From assembly GCA_020543525.1 (NCBI GenBank), contig JAHYIO010000031.1, positions 2,418,001 to 2,482,000 on the forward strand: a stretch of 64,000 nucleotides of DNA, read 5' to 3'. Shown here piece by piece: positions 1 to 10,500 of this stretch (position 1 is the first letter of the stretch; every line of letters starts with the position of its first letter). Source of the stretch: Coriolopsis trogii (taxonomy: Eukaryota > Basidiomycota > Agaricomycetes > Polyporales > Polyporaceae). The translations under genes and the position numbers were made by a program. The notes under the pieces are model-generated. The model saw nothing but the letters and a program-made list of their open reading frames with translations, ran no database searches and was not told the origin of the DNA.

Positions 1-45
1 TGTCTTGTCTACAACCTCGTCCACTTCCGCATACCCACTTCCACA

Positions 46-816
46 ATGTCCGCTTCTCCCGCTGCTTCGCCCTCACCTGCACCGAGCGGTTCCACCCATC
101 GTCATGCAGCCACACCGCTTGACAAACAACGCGCACAACTCGAGAAACTCCTCAAGGATCCCTCGAAACCTGCGTATGTGCCTCCGCCACCGAAAGAGAA
201 GAGTATCCGACCGCCCCGGGAGATGATGAAGAACGTACAAGGCTCAAGTGCAGGTGCCGGCAGTGGAGAGTTCCATGTATACAAAGCGAGCAGACGGAGA
301 GAGTACGAGCGACTGAAGATGTTGGACGAACAGGCGCAGAAGGTGTGTCAATACCTTTACTCTTCTTCATTCACACATCTGGATGAACGTTCTGACCACG
401 CTCCGGTTCGGTCCGCAACCCTTTTCATGCAGGAGGCCGAAGCTGCAGAGTTCGAGCGCAAGAAGCGGGAGCGTGAAGAGGCAGCACAGGCCAAAACCGC
501 GAAGAACAGGGCGAAGCGGCAGAAGAAGAAGGAGCGCGTGAAAGGGAAAGGACCGGAGAAAGAGGAGGAGAAAGAGGCAGGCGTCGGCGCAGATTCGGGA
601 GCAAGTGGAGACCAGCCTGCTGCGCCGTTCAAGAAAAGGCGGCTCGTCAATGGCAAGGAACTCGTCTTCCGCCGACCGGGAGAGGAGAGTGAGGATGAAG
701 ACGAAGACGACGTCGGTCCAATGCCCATGGCAGGTGCTACCGGGGCGGCAACGTCGGACGCGGCCCCAGTGCCCATAGTGGACGTAGCCAGGATCACAAT
801 CATCGAGGATGATTAG
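46..816 (+). CDS. PRKRIP1: PRKRIP1-like nuclear protein (DUF1168 family)
   Basis: Two exons, 46-342 and 433-816, give 226 residues. The N-terminal half carries the family signature: QLEKLLKDPSKP, then PPPPKEKSIRPPREMM, then SSAGAGSGEFHVYKASRRRE around residues 71-89. The rest is a lysine/glutamate-rich helix followed by an acidic tail. PRKRIP1 is known as a spliceosome-associated, RNA-binding protein of the nucleus, so a role in pre-mRNA splicing is inferred. The intron (343-432, GT...CAG, with a CTGAC branch-like site) is 90 nt and has no in-frame stop, so retaining it would simply insert 30 residues. I chose the spliced form because the family's helix runs straight from EQAQK to EAEAAEFERKK. 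The start is the first ATG in the window's frame. Confidence 0.86.
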   Translation: MSASPAASPSPAPSGSTHRHAATPLDKQRAQLEKLLKDPSKPAYVPPPPKEKSIRPPREMMKNVQGSSAGAGSGEFHVYKASRRREYERLKMLDEQAQKVCQYLYSSSFTHLDERSDHAPVRSATLFMQEAEAAEFERKKREREEAAQAKTAKNRAKRQKKKERVKGKGPEKEEEKEAGVGADSGASGDQPAAPFKKRRLVNGKELVFRRPGEESEDEDEDDVGPMPMAGATGAATSDAAPVPIVDVARITIIEDD

Positions 817-1440
817 CGTGGTTGAGCAGATTGCGCATGCGAACATGCTTGAACACCCCGACAGGAGGCAGGTCATGTGAGATGGGGTGTGTAGACGGAC
901 AGTGTACGTTGGACTTGTGCTCAATACCAATTCTCTGTCAGTGACTTCTGTCAGTTTCCGCGGTACCCAAAACATACGAGCGTTGCGTCACTGACGGTGC
1001 ATCGTACAGGTGAGCATTTTTAGCTTGACCTTCTGCGTTCATTCGCCGTCGGCCTGTAATGTGCGCATCCCGGATGGGGAACTTCCTACCGAGTGATGAC
1101 GACACGAGGTCTTTTCAGGATCAACCTCGTTCTTATTGGAGTTAGCATCGTCCATAGCGACTTCTTTGACCACGGAGCGACTCCCGTTTAACCAAACGCA
1201 GGGCTCGTGATGCCCGACACTTCGCGACGCCCCCCAAAAACGCGCTTATCGTGTCCGAGGTAGATCCCATGTATTTTCCAGACGCGACACAACGGAATAT
1301 CGTCGCTCACAGCTACAGGCGAGTCACCGTGCCGATCGTCGTGTTGTGTGCTTTGTCTGATGGGTATATAAGGCTAGGCGAGCAACCACCCCGCCCTCCT
1401 CAAGCTCGAGTCTCACTCAGCCCTACTACACGGAAGGATC
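817..1440. promoter_or_regulatory. PRKRIP1 3' flank and promoter of AA9 copy 1
   Basis: No gene is visible here. From about 1100 the sequence matches the upstream regions of AA9 copies 2 and 3, so it is the left end of the duplicated unit. A TATA box (GGTATATAAGG) lies at about 1362-1373, some 70 nt before the AA9 start. A conserved block at about 1250-1311 (GTCCGAGGTAGATCCC followed by CACAACGGAATATCGTCGC) recurs upstream of all three AA9 genes and is a candidate site for a shared regulator. Confidence 0.6.
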
Positions 1441-2621
1441 ATGTTCGCTACCACCGCACTCACTGCCCTGGCCCTCGGTGTCGCTCAAGTTGCCGCCCAC
1501 GGTGGTGTACTGAGCTACAACATCAACGGCCAGACTTACGAGGGGTTCGTCTGACTCATGTGCGTCATCTACAGGTATTAATGCAATGTTGCAGATTCAA
1601 GGCCTACAACACCCCCACCGGCCAGAGCAGCATACAGCGCGAGTGGGACACGTACAACCCCATCACCGACCCCTCCGACGCCAGCCTCGCGTGCAACGCG
1701 GATGGTGCTAGCCTCGGTTCTGGTCAGCTCTCTGCAACTGTTCCTGCCGGTTCGAAGGTGACGGCCTTCTGGAAGTAAGTATCTTTGTGATTTGTGAGTG
1801 AGACTCGCGTCCTGATGTCGTGCTCTCTTAGCGAATGGCCACACACCATCGGTCCCGTCATGGTCTACATGGCCAACTGCAACGGTGCTTGCACGTCTGC
1901 GAACCCGTCGTCGCTGAACTGGGTTAGTGCTTCGACTCCAGCTCAGGTTTTATCAAGTACACTCACTTTGATCTCGTGCTTTAGTTCAAGATCGACGAGG
2001 CCGGTCTCCTCTCGGGTACCCTCGACAAGGGTGACTGGGCTCAGGGTGAGCTTGTCAACAATAACAGCAGGTATGCTGAGTGCTGTATATTGCCGTTGCG
2101 AGGAGACTGACAAGAGACAAATTACCAGCTGGACTTCGACTATCCCCGCTTCGCTCGCCCCTGGCGAGTACTTCATCCGCCACGAGGTGCGTCAAGACCT
2201 GAAACAACGGAAATGATGTATCATTGACTCTGTGTCCAGCTCCTCGCCATTCATACCGCCGATCAGCCGCAATTCTACCCCGAATGCGCCCAGCTCAAGG
2301 TTACCGTGAGTTGGTCCTATTGTTCTCGTCGCGCCAGACCTCTCACTTGTATTCCCAGGGCTCTGGTTCCGCCACGCCGTCGGGATCGTACCTGGTCAAG
2401 TTCCCGGGTGCGTACAAGATGTCCGACCCCGGCGTCGGTATCGATGTTTATGCCCAGTCTGTACGTACTTTGCATTCCTGTTTTCCCATTTCGCGTACTC
2501 ATGAGCGATTGTTCCTAGACTGTTACCAACTACACGATTCCCGGTACGTGCTTCCTTCACTCTATCAGTCCGAGGTATCTCACTGATTGCATGTGCAGGA
2601 CCCGCGGTCTGGCGCGGTTGA
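1441..2621 (+). CDS. AA9 lytic polysaccharide monooxygenase, copy 1
   Basis: Nine exons (1441-1544, 1595-1774, 1832-1922, 1985-2070, 2129-2186, 2240-2305, 2359-2460, 2519-2543, 2599-2621) splice to 244 residues. Residues 1-19 form a signal peptide, and cleavage after VAA leaves the N-terminal histidine (HGGV) that starts the copper histidine brace. The second brace histidine is in NEWPHTIGPVMVYM, and the axial tyrosine is in QPQFYPECAQL, a typical AA9 motif. AA9 enzymes are secreted copper oxidases that cleave cellulose or related glucans with peroxide or oxygen. There is no CBM1 or linker; the protein ends at PGPAVWRG. One N-glycosylation sequon lies near the end (NYT). It pairs tail to tail with copy 2 and has the same intron positions, which supports recent duplication. 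Substrate and regioselectivity cannot be read from sequence. Confidence 0.95.
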
Positions 2622-3295
2622 AGCGTTATACGATTCACGTATTCTCGATGTTCTTGTGTATTTGTCTCTTGACCCAAAATCATGATCACAAGTATGCTAA
2701 CCACATTGAGCGCTATTATCTACACCGTCGTCCACATCGACTGTCGCAATGTGTTGAGTGACAGTGTTTAGACCTATCAGACAACCCACTCCTCCGCTCC
2801 ATTCTGAAATGATCAGTAGGCTCAAATATTGCGACGACAAGGACGATGGACAGGTACGCCCCAACGGAGGAGTTTATCTGTGAGATCCTACTCATAGATA
2901 AACTTCTCAGTAGGGACGCGCGAGTCCAACAGCTCCTCTTCGCCTATGCACCGGAGAAAATGCACCTTTATCTTGCATGTTTGTGCCAGTCGAGGAGCGA
3001 GTTGGCGAGTGATTGGCACGGTGAGAGGTGGTAGAGTAGGCGAACGATGCTGAATATGTTCCTTCACTCTCACGAAAAACGAGCCTTATATGGGCTTTCC
3101 TCGACTCGCTTTAGCATGTCGCCCCCGTCCAAGGCTGGAATGCCTTGTCTTGTCAGTGGGCCTCGTTCGCCTTGTCTATGACACGGGCCACAGCTTGGCC
3201 CTACGGTCAAAGCGGGGGTTTAGCGCTGGAGGGGCGGCGTGGCCTTTCTGGTCTTTGTCGCAGGTCTTACTACATACTGATGTGTTGACGTGCAC
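2622..3295. other. 3' flank of AA9 copy 1, inner part of the inverted repeat
   Basis: No convincing protein gene. It holds a hairpin (2872-2903) and, on the minus strand, a TATA-like box at about 3080-3092 that faces the AA9 gene. A minus-strand reading frame of about 61 codons runs from near that box to a stop inside the hairpin, but it has no ATG. The same layout occurs in the 3' flanks of copies 2 and 3, so a short non-coding or antisense transcript, or the relic of a neighbouring promoter, are the main options. Confidence 0.5.
2872..2903. repeat. Hairpin in the 3' flank of AA9 copy 1
   Basis: GTTTATCTGTGAG, a 6-nt loop, then CTCATAGATAAAC: a 13-bp stem with one mismatch. Equivalent hairpins stand at 5068-5099 and 14360-14391 behind the other two AA9 copies. 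They may be a processing or 3'-end signal, or the footprint of a small element. The role is not known. Confidence 0.75.
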
Positions 3296-4676
3296 CGCGA
3301 TATGACCGTTAATTTGTTCACGCAGACCTCTCCAACACCAGTGAGACTCCCCGGGAGCCCCTCGTCTATTTGTCCTCGTGCGTCAAGTTTCGTGCTCTTT
3401 CAGTATTGCCTGCTCATCCCATTCCCTTCACGCCAGTTGCTAACTTCATTCAATGCTCCCTGATGTCTTCCACGACAACCTCGCCGTCTGATCTGCCTCC
3501 CCTCCTCCCGACCGCAGGGCTCCATCCGCGGGGCGCGCATCCGGGGCGCGCTCGCGCTCAAGGTCTCTCACTATGGCTGAGGAAGCCGTAACGCCAAGGC
3601 GGATGGTCAGCTGCATGCAGGGTGGGCAGGAGATCAGGACGGTCATGGCTGAGCCTAGGGCAGGTGAACATCAGGTCAGACGAGGACATGTGGTGTACGA
3701 AGCATGTATGTACAGTATCATTCGGTACTCAAATATAGCGCAGCGAAGTACTCACTGGCAGCCGCATGCGGTTGGCCATTTCCGTGGCGTCGAACGTCGC
3801 GGGGATGTCAGCCAATCATCGGGAGATCTCGGTCAAATTTTGATCGAATGAGACGTACAAGAAAAGCTGAGTCGACCGGGACAATGTGGCTACGGAACAG
3901 AATTGCTGGTATACGACGAGAGGCCCCGCCGTCGGAGGCTTGGACATATCGATTAGCAGCAGCATAGTAGACCTTGCCATAAGTGACTTCGGTAGGTTCC
4001 ATTCTTGTGGACTGGAATGGAAAGATCACCATTGTTGAGTGCGATCCCAGGCTGCTTCAACGCTTTCGCGTCGCCACTGGCAACAGCAATGGTCCTGTAC
4101 GCCGGTGCTTTCAAGCCGGAGGTGTACCGTGTTAGTAACTTGAACATTGTAGCACCAGTGCTGGGACCGTACCACAGGTCCTCGACAAGTATCACCTCAC
4201 GCTCTGCTGTGAACCCTTTGCCATACGCGATCATGTAACAAGTTACAATTGTAATAGTAAGGTCATCAAGTACTACTGTACCGAGAGAACCCTGCCCTTC
4301 CCCTGAGCCCTTGTCAAAAGGACAATATCGGACTCGTCGGTATCCGTCATCCTTCAATTTGATGACAGGCCTTGAGCTGCGCATTATTACCATCCAGTGT
4401 TAGGGGCCCAGCATCTGAGTACATTGGCATGTATTGGTTCGGTCGTGAGTAACGCGCCCGCCAGTTCCTCATACAGCATCGCGCATGTGCCAGAAGGCTT
4501 TTTGCGCTCGCACTAGTCACCGGAATGTCCGAATGTACATGTACGACAATTAGTCTTAGCCTAGAACATCGCTGAAGGAGGGCGAGGATAGAGGGCGATG
4601 GACGAGGGTTCCCAGAGGGTCTCACTGGTGTTGGAGAGGTCTGCCTAAACGGACATGAATGTTCATACCGCACATG
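3296..4676. other. Loop of the inverted repeat, with coding relics
   Basis: Single-copy spacer between the two arms. It contains a degraded GH95 3' end on the plus strand (3459-3680) and, on the minus strand between about 4393 and 3750, reading frames that look like fragments of one former gene (for example NGTYRSHLWQ followed by a frame containing ANRYVQASDGG). These are broken by stops and I do not recognise the family. No intact gene can be supported here. Confidence 0.5.
3459..3680 (+). pseudogene. Remnant of a GH95 C-terminal coding region
   Basis: The sequence aligns by eye with the last exon of the intact GH95 gene (7572-11234, minus). Shared stretches encode [10 protein letters not shown] and then a match to [18 protein letters not shown] (here VTPRRMVSCMQGGQEIRT). 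There is an in-frame TGA near the start and a deletion of roughly 24 nt between the two blocks, and nothing of the catalytic domain is present, so it cannot be functional. It shows that a second GH95 gene, or a duplicated end of the present one, once lay next to AA9 copy 1. Confidence 0.8.
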
Positions 4677-5067
4677 TGCACGTCAACACATCAGTATGTA
4701 GTGAGACCTGCGACAAAGACCAGAAAGGCCACGCCGCCCCTCCAGCGCTAAACGCCCGCTTTGACCGTAGGGCCAAGCTGTGGCCCGTGTCATAGACAAG
4801 GCGAACGAGTCCCAATGACAAGACAAGGCATTCCAGCCTTTGACGGGGGCGACATGCTAAAGCGAGTCGAGGAAAGCCCATATAAGGCTCGTTTTTCGTG
4901 AGAGTGAAGGAACATATTCAGCATCGTTCGCCTACTCTACCACCTCTCACCGTGCCAATCACTCGCCAACTCGCTCCTCGACTGGCACAAACACGCAAGA
5001 TAAAGGTGCATTTTCTCCGGTGCATAGGCGAAGAGGAGCTGTTGGACTCGCGCGTCCCTACTGAGAA

Positions 5068-5099
5068 GTTTATCTATGAGTAGGATCTCACAGATAAAC
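5068..5099. repeat. Hairpin in the 3' flank of AA9 copy 2
   Basis: Mirror of the hairpin at 2872-2903, with a 13-bp stem and one mismatch. Within this flank a TATA-like box (CATATAAGG, about 4879-4887, plus strand) faces the AA9 gene. Confidence 0.75.
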
Positions 5100-5349
5100 T
5101 CCTCCGTTGGGGCGTACCTGTCCATCGTCCTTGTCGTCGCAATATTTGAGCCTACTGATCATTTCAGAATGGAGCGGAGGAGTGGGTTGTCTGATAGGTC
5201 TAAACACTGTCACTCAACACATTGCGACAGTCGATGTGGACGACGGTGTAGATAATAGCGCTCAATGTGGTTAGCACACTTGAAATCATGATCTTGCGTC
5301 GAGAGACAAATACATGAGAACATCGAGAACACGTTGATCATAGAACGCT

Positions 5350-6531
5350 TCAACCGCGCCAGACAGCGGGTCCTGCACATGCAATCAGTGAGATACCTCG
5401 ACTGATAGAGTGAAGGAAGCACGTACCGGGAATCGTGTAGTTGGTGACGGTCTAGGAACAATCGCTCATGAGTACGCGAAGCAATAAAGAGGGACGCAGG
5501 GGTACGTACAGACTGCGAGTAGACGTTGAGGTTGACACCGGGGTCGGACATCTTGTACGCACCCGGGAACTTGACAAGGTAAGAGCCCGAAGGCGTAGCG
5601 GAACCGGAACCCTGGAACAGAGGGTGTAAGAGATGTGGCCTGACAATAGCGAAGGGTGAAACTTACAGTGATCTTGAGCTGAGCGCACTCGGGGTAGAAT
5701 TGCGGCTGGTTGGGGGTGTGGATAGCGAGTAGCTGACCACATAGTCAGGATCGCGTTACTTTTGATGTTCGAGGACGTGACTCACTTCGTGGCGAATGAA
5801 GTACTCGCCAGAGGCGAGCGACGCGGGGATAGTCGAAGTCCAGCTGACAGTCGTCTCCCATCAATCTCGTGCTGAGAGCAATCTACGGTACCCAGCGTAC
5901 CTGCTGTTGTTGTTGATGAGCTCGCCCTGAGCCCAGACACCACTGCTCAGAGTACCCGAAAGGAGACCGGCCTCGTCGATCTTGAACTACACAAGAGTTC
6001 AACATGAGCATACTTGATATGACCCAAGCTGAAGTCGAAGCACCAACCCAATCCAGTGATGTCGGGTCCGCAGACGTGCATGAACCCTTGCAGTTGGCCA
6101 TGTAAACCATGACCGGACCAATAGAGTGTCCCCAATCACTAAGCGAGCGAGATATCAGATTGCGAGTCACTCGTAACGGATATTAGAATGCTCACTTCCA
6201 GAAGGCCGTCACCTTCGAGCCGGCAGGAACAGTTGCAGAGAGCTGACCGGTACCGAGGTTGGCACCGTTGGCGTTGCATGCCAGGTGGACGTCGGACGGG
6301 TCGGTGATAGGATTAAATGTGTCCCATTCGCGCTGTATGCTACTCTGACCAATGGGGGTGTTGTAGGACAAGAATCTAGATCACTGCATCAATACCTGTA
6401 GACGACGCAAAAGAGAGTCAGACGAACCCTTTGTAGGTCTGGCCGTTGATATTGTAGCTCTGGACACCGCCGTGAGCGGCAACCTGAGCAACACCGAGGG
6501 CCAGGGCAGTGAGTGCGGCGGTAGCGTACAT
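5350..6531 (-). CDS. AA9 lytic polysaccharide monooxygenase, copy 2
   Basis: Nine exons on the minus strand (6531-6428, 6375-6196, 6138-6048, 5986-5901, 5843-5786, 5732-5667, 5611-5510, 5451-5427, 5372-5350) give 244 residues, the same length and phases as copy 1. The signal peptide is followed by HGGVQSYNING with the brace histidine first. The second histidine is in NDWGHSIGPVMVYM, and the tyrosine motif is NQPQFYPECAQL. It differs from copy 1 at many positions in exon 2 (LSYNTPIG against KAYNTPTG) and exon 4 (SGTLSSGVWAQ against SGTLDKGDWAQ). It is nearer to copy 3 in exons 2 and 3. A TATA box lies at about 6587-6597. This is a secreted copper-dependent polysaccharide oxidase; the exact substrate is unknown. 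Confidence 0.95.
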
Positions 6532-7571
6532 GATCCTTCCGTGCGCGACTTGGACTTGAGGAGGGCGGCGTGGCCACTCGCCCAGCCTTATATACCCATC
6601 AGACAGAGCACACTATAGAAATATCGGGGAGTTGACTTGCCTGGAATATTGAGCGATGATATTCCGTTGTGTAGCGTGTGGAAAATACACGGGGTCTACC
6701 TCGGTGACTCGATAGGCGCGTTTCTCGGAGGCATCGCGAAGTGTCGGATATCACGCGACGAGGATGTGCTTGGTCAAGTGGGAGTCGCACCGTGGTCTAA
6801 ATAGTTGCCATGGACTACTTTGGCCACAGTAAAAACGAGGTTGATCCTGAGAAGGCGTCGTATCGTTATCACTTAATGGAAAGAGTACACCGTATGTGCA
6901 AAGGAGTACACACGAGCAACCGATTCAATACGCATGGAATCTTCGGGGGCCTGGACGTCTTTGCACCACAAGTGCATGACGTCGAACTCTGCGTACAAGG
7001 AACACGGTTTGAAATGCGAGGTCAAGAGAAGATACCTGTGGGATTGAGTTGCAGTTCATGGGGATGTACTATACTTTAGTTAGCCTCGCCTCCGAGCACT
7101 GGAGAATGCATTGAAAGTCAAGCCGTTGGATCATGCAGTCATCAAATACGATGCAAAGAGCTGCAAAGATGCCCAGCAGATAATTCAACATCGTACCTGA
7201 AGAAGAGGATCAACATCGTCATGACCGCAAGCCTTTTTGGAAAAAGATCTAGATAACATAGGCTGACTAAGCACGCGTCGATGAGGGCGCCGGCCCGGGC
7301 CCTAGCCACCTTACACTGCAATGGCAGTGGCAGTATGTACACATGTTATATGAGGTCCTAGGCCTACATAAGAGCTTAGAGCTTAAACGTCGGAGACTAC
7401 CCGTCGCTGACTTGAGCTCATCAACGCGTTTTCCGAACAATGTTCAACTTGAAGTTAGAATGGAGCTGATCATATGGTTTCTGAGAACACCACTACAGCC
7501 GCACGAGCATGTCATCACAAGAAAGCGATCCCCAAGCTCAAACTCCCCACCAGTACTCTCTGACCTCTCAC
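6532..7571. other. Promoter of AA9 copy 2 and GH95 3' flank
   Basis: From 6532 to about 6862 this is the AA9 copy 2 promoter, sharing the ACACAACGGAATATC block (about 6664-6678) with copies 1 and 3. The rest, up to the GH95 stop codon, holds only short random-looking reading frames and I see no gene in it. Confidence 0.55.
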
Positions 7572-10500
7572 CTACAAAATGTTCACCTGCACCCCAGGCT
7601 CAACCATAATCGTCCTGATCTCCTTCCCGCCCTGCATGAAGCGGACCATGCGCCTTGGTGCGACGGCGTCCGCAGCCATGGTGAGCGACGTTACCTTCCC
7701 GTTGTCCCAGGCGACGTTGAGCGTGAGTCCGCCCCGGATGCGCGCGCCGCGGATAGAGCCCTTTGGCCACGCGGAGGGGAGGGCGGCTATGAGATTGACG
7801 TAGAAGACGTCCGAGCTCGAGGGCTGGTCGGGTGTTTGGATCAGACCGTTCTGTGCGTGCGTGCGTGAGTAGGTGAAGCCATCACAGTTAGGATATGATA
7901 CAATTGGCAATGGGGAGGAGCTGAGCAGAAAAACAAAAGAACTTGACTCACGAGGAGCGCGGCGGGGAAGCCGAAGTTGGCGTCGATCTGGAAGATCCCG
8001 CCGGGGCCGGGCGAGTAGAGACTAAACAGGTTCGATGCAAAGTTGCGCTCGAGCGCGTACTGCGAACCCGGGCGCGCATAGCGGCGTTAGTCATTTTCAA
8101 CACACCAAACAGACCAGAGAGAAGAGGACTCGGAGGGGCGTACCGAGAGGATGTGATAGAACTCGGTCGCGTTCCCGAGCTGCGCCCAACACGCCGCGCG
8201 CCAGACCTTCTCCCAGCCCGCGTCCGCGTCCGACGCGGTGCCGTTCCCGCGATGGATGAGGCTCGTCTGCGCCGCGGCGATGACTTCTTCATACGTGTAG
8301 CTCTCGGTCGTGCCTTGGGTTTGGACGGATGCGTTGTAGCGCGTGATGCCGTAACCGGGGTAGAGCCCGATTAGGTGCGACAGGTGGCGGTGGGTGTCAG
8401 AGGGCGAGTCCATGTCGACTTTCCATTCTGTCAGACGGAAGAGGAGTAAGTGTAGGTGAGCGTGTGCCTGGAGTCGTCAGTGGTGGTGAGAGGATGTGTG
8501 TGCATACCTTGCAGCTGACCCCAGGAGCCGATGTGAATGCCCTTGTCCATCTGAGCCCGTTTCGTCCGAACCTCTGCGAGTCGTTGTTCGTGTGAACCGA
8601 CCCGATGTGTGGCCAGATGTAACAGGGAGGAGTGGACGCACCATCGAGGAAAGCAGTGTCCGTATCTCCGGAGAAAGGGAACCCCTTCTCGATGGCGTTG
8701 AAGAGCTGCCAGATGACCTGCTGTGAGTGCGCACAACCTGGACATAGCACTTCAGTCAAGCCCTTTGTGGACACAGGCGCAGGAGCGCTCTTACCCAGTG
8801 TGATCGGCGTCTGCTCAGGGGAGTTGCAAGGAAGAACGATCAGCGTCGAGTCATTGAAGCGTTTGTCAGGAACGAGCTTTTGGAGGTGGAACTGGGCGGT
8901 GCTCTGTTGTCCCTTCAATCAGTCTATGTGCGTTTGGAGGCGTCAAGCGCGGCGCTCGCCTTTAGCAACGGCCAGCCCTGAGCTTTGAACCAAGCCGAGT
9001 CCTGCGTGAAGTCGAAGTGATCCCACACGTGGAGCATCTACAGTGTTGCATGCTCAGTCAAACACCTCCGTGCGGATACGCAACGTAAGAAGGTCACCCA
9101 CCATCCACGCATTCGCCTCTGTGTACATACTGAGCTGAGTCGTCAAACACGTTGAGACTAATCAGGTAGCACTCACCAGGGTAGTCGGAGTGGTAGGCAG
9201 AGTTTCCTCCGCCTTTGAAGCCCGTATGACCGAAAGTCTAGTATATGCATTCAACTATTCAGAGGCCATTCTGCGTGTATGTGCCCAGACGTACGTTCAT
9301 CTGTAGAGGGCGTGAGCATGCACAGGTTCATGTCACTACGTAATAAACACGTACTTCGTTGTGAGTAACCCACCCTTCGGAGATGTTGTACAGAATCGCG
9401 GCCGTCTGTGAGCCGCGAGGGACCCATGTTTTCTGTGAGGAGCAGTTGGTATCAACTCCGTGTATCAGTGCACAGCAACAGACAAACCTCCATGTAGTCG
9501 AAGAGAGGAGTGACGAGGTCCATGTTGGTCAGCTCAGCGAACCAGTAGTTCATTTGAAGGTTGATGTTCGCGTCTGCGGGAGGCAGTTGACGTCATAGAT
9601 TCAGTCGTCCCATCCGAGAACCACTCACGATAGTCTGCCAGGCAACGCATGTGTTAGTTGGAAACATTCTGCCAAGTGAACACGCTCGAGGAGAAACAAT
9701 GTCACGCACCTGAACCCCAAGTGATTTGTATGTCCTTGCCCCACTTGCCCTGCAGGTTAGCAGGAAGGACGCCTCTGGCGCTACCCGTGAGCAAGTATCG
9801 TCCGTAGTTGAACAAGAGCCATTCAAGGTACGGATTCCCCTCGTCCGTCCTGTACGCGTCCTTTAATTCGTTCGTCGGCGTGTTCAAGTCCGGTGTCTGC
9901 CCGATGTCCAGCTGGAAGCGTGTCATCAGTCCCGCATAGTCCGCGATGTGCGCCCCAAGCACGCTGTCATATGCATCCGACGTAGCAGTATCAATGAGCT
10001 TGAGGAGCACGTCGTGCGGATCCGCTCCCTTGAAGGAGAAGTCATGCGCAGCATCGCCTGCATCCATGTCGTAGTTGGTGCCACCCACCCAGGTGAGCGA
10101 GGCGGCACTCGCTCCAGTAACAGTGAGTGTCGCGTTGTTTGTGCCGGCGGGCGCACAGGCGACGGTTGCGCCTGAGGCAGAGACGCGCGCAAGGATCTCG
10201 AAAGCCATGCCCGGGCTCGAGACCGTGCCAGTCACCTGGAGTGTGGCATTGTCGAGGCAGGACACGGTGGGAGTGGGGATGCCGGACTCGGCGGCGACAG
10301 AGTAGGCGAAGGTGAGCGCGGGTAGGGCGCTGGAGTCTGAAGTGTTGATGTGTTGCACGCAGGCCTGGATCGGGTGAGAACAGAAGGTCTCGCTGAGCAG
10401 CAATTGAGCATCCGGTGGAATGCGAAGTTGTGGCCACACCTACCGGAAGAAGGTAGTGTTCCCCTGTGTCCAGAGAGTGCGATGGACCGCATCGTCCATG

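Larger units (their letters stand above)
1100..3295 (+). repeat. Left arm of a large imperfect inverted repeat
   Basis: This span, including promoter, AA9 copy 1 and 3' flank, is repeated in reverse orientation at about 4677-6862. The outer edge was placed where TCAGGATCAACCTCGTT appears in both arms, the inner edge at GATGTGTTGACGTGCA and its complement. The non-coding inner third (2622-3295) is close to identical between arms, while the AA9 exons and the promoters differ at many positions. Edges are estimates by eye. Confidence 0.85.
4677..6862 (-). repeat. Right arm of the large inverted repeat
   Basis: Reverse-complement partner of about 1100-3295, carrying AA9 copy 2. The 3'-flank portion (4677-5349) is almost unchanged from the left arm: the 62-codon translation of 4937-5125 (minus) is the same as that of 2846-3034 (plus). 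The outer part with gene and promoter has diverged more. Confidence 0.85.

Noticed and set aside
4898..5083. 61-codon frame in the AA9 3' flank as a small protein gene (also 2888-3073 minus, 14376-14567 minus)
   Set aside because: The frame is kept in all three copies but copies 1 and 2 have no ATG at all, and the frame begins with GTG or TTG, which are not normal starts here. Reported only as part of the 3' module.
8035..8374. Plus-strand frames opposite the GH95 gene
   Set aside because: They are antisense to exons that match GH95 motifs and contain no domain of their own.
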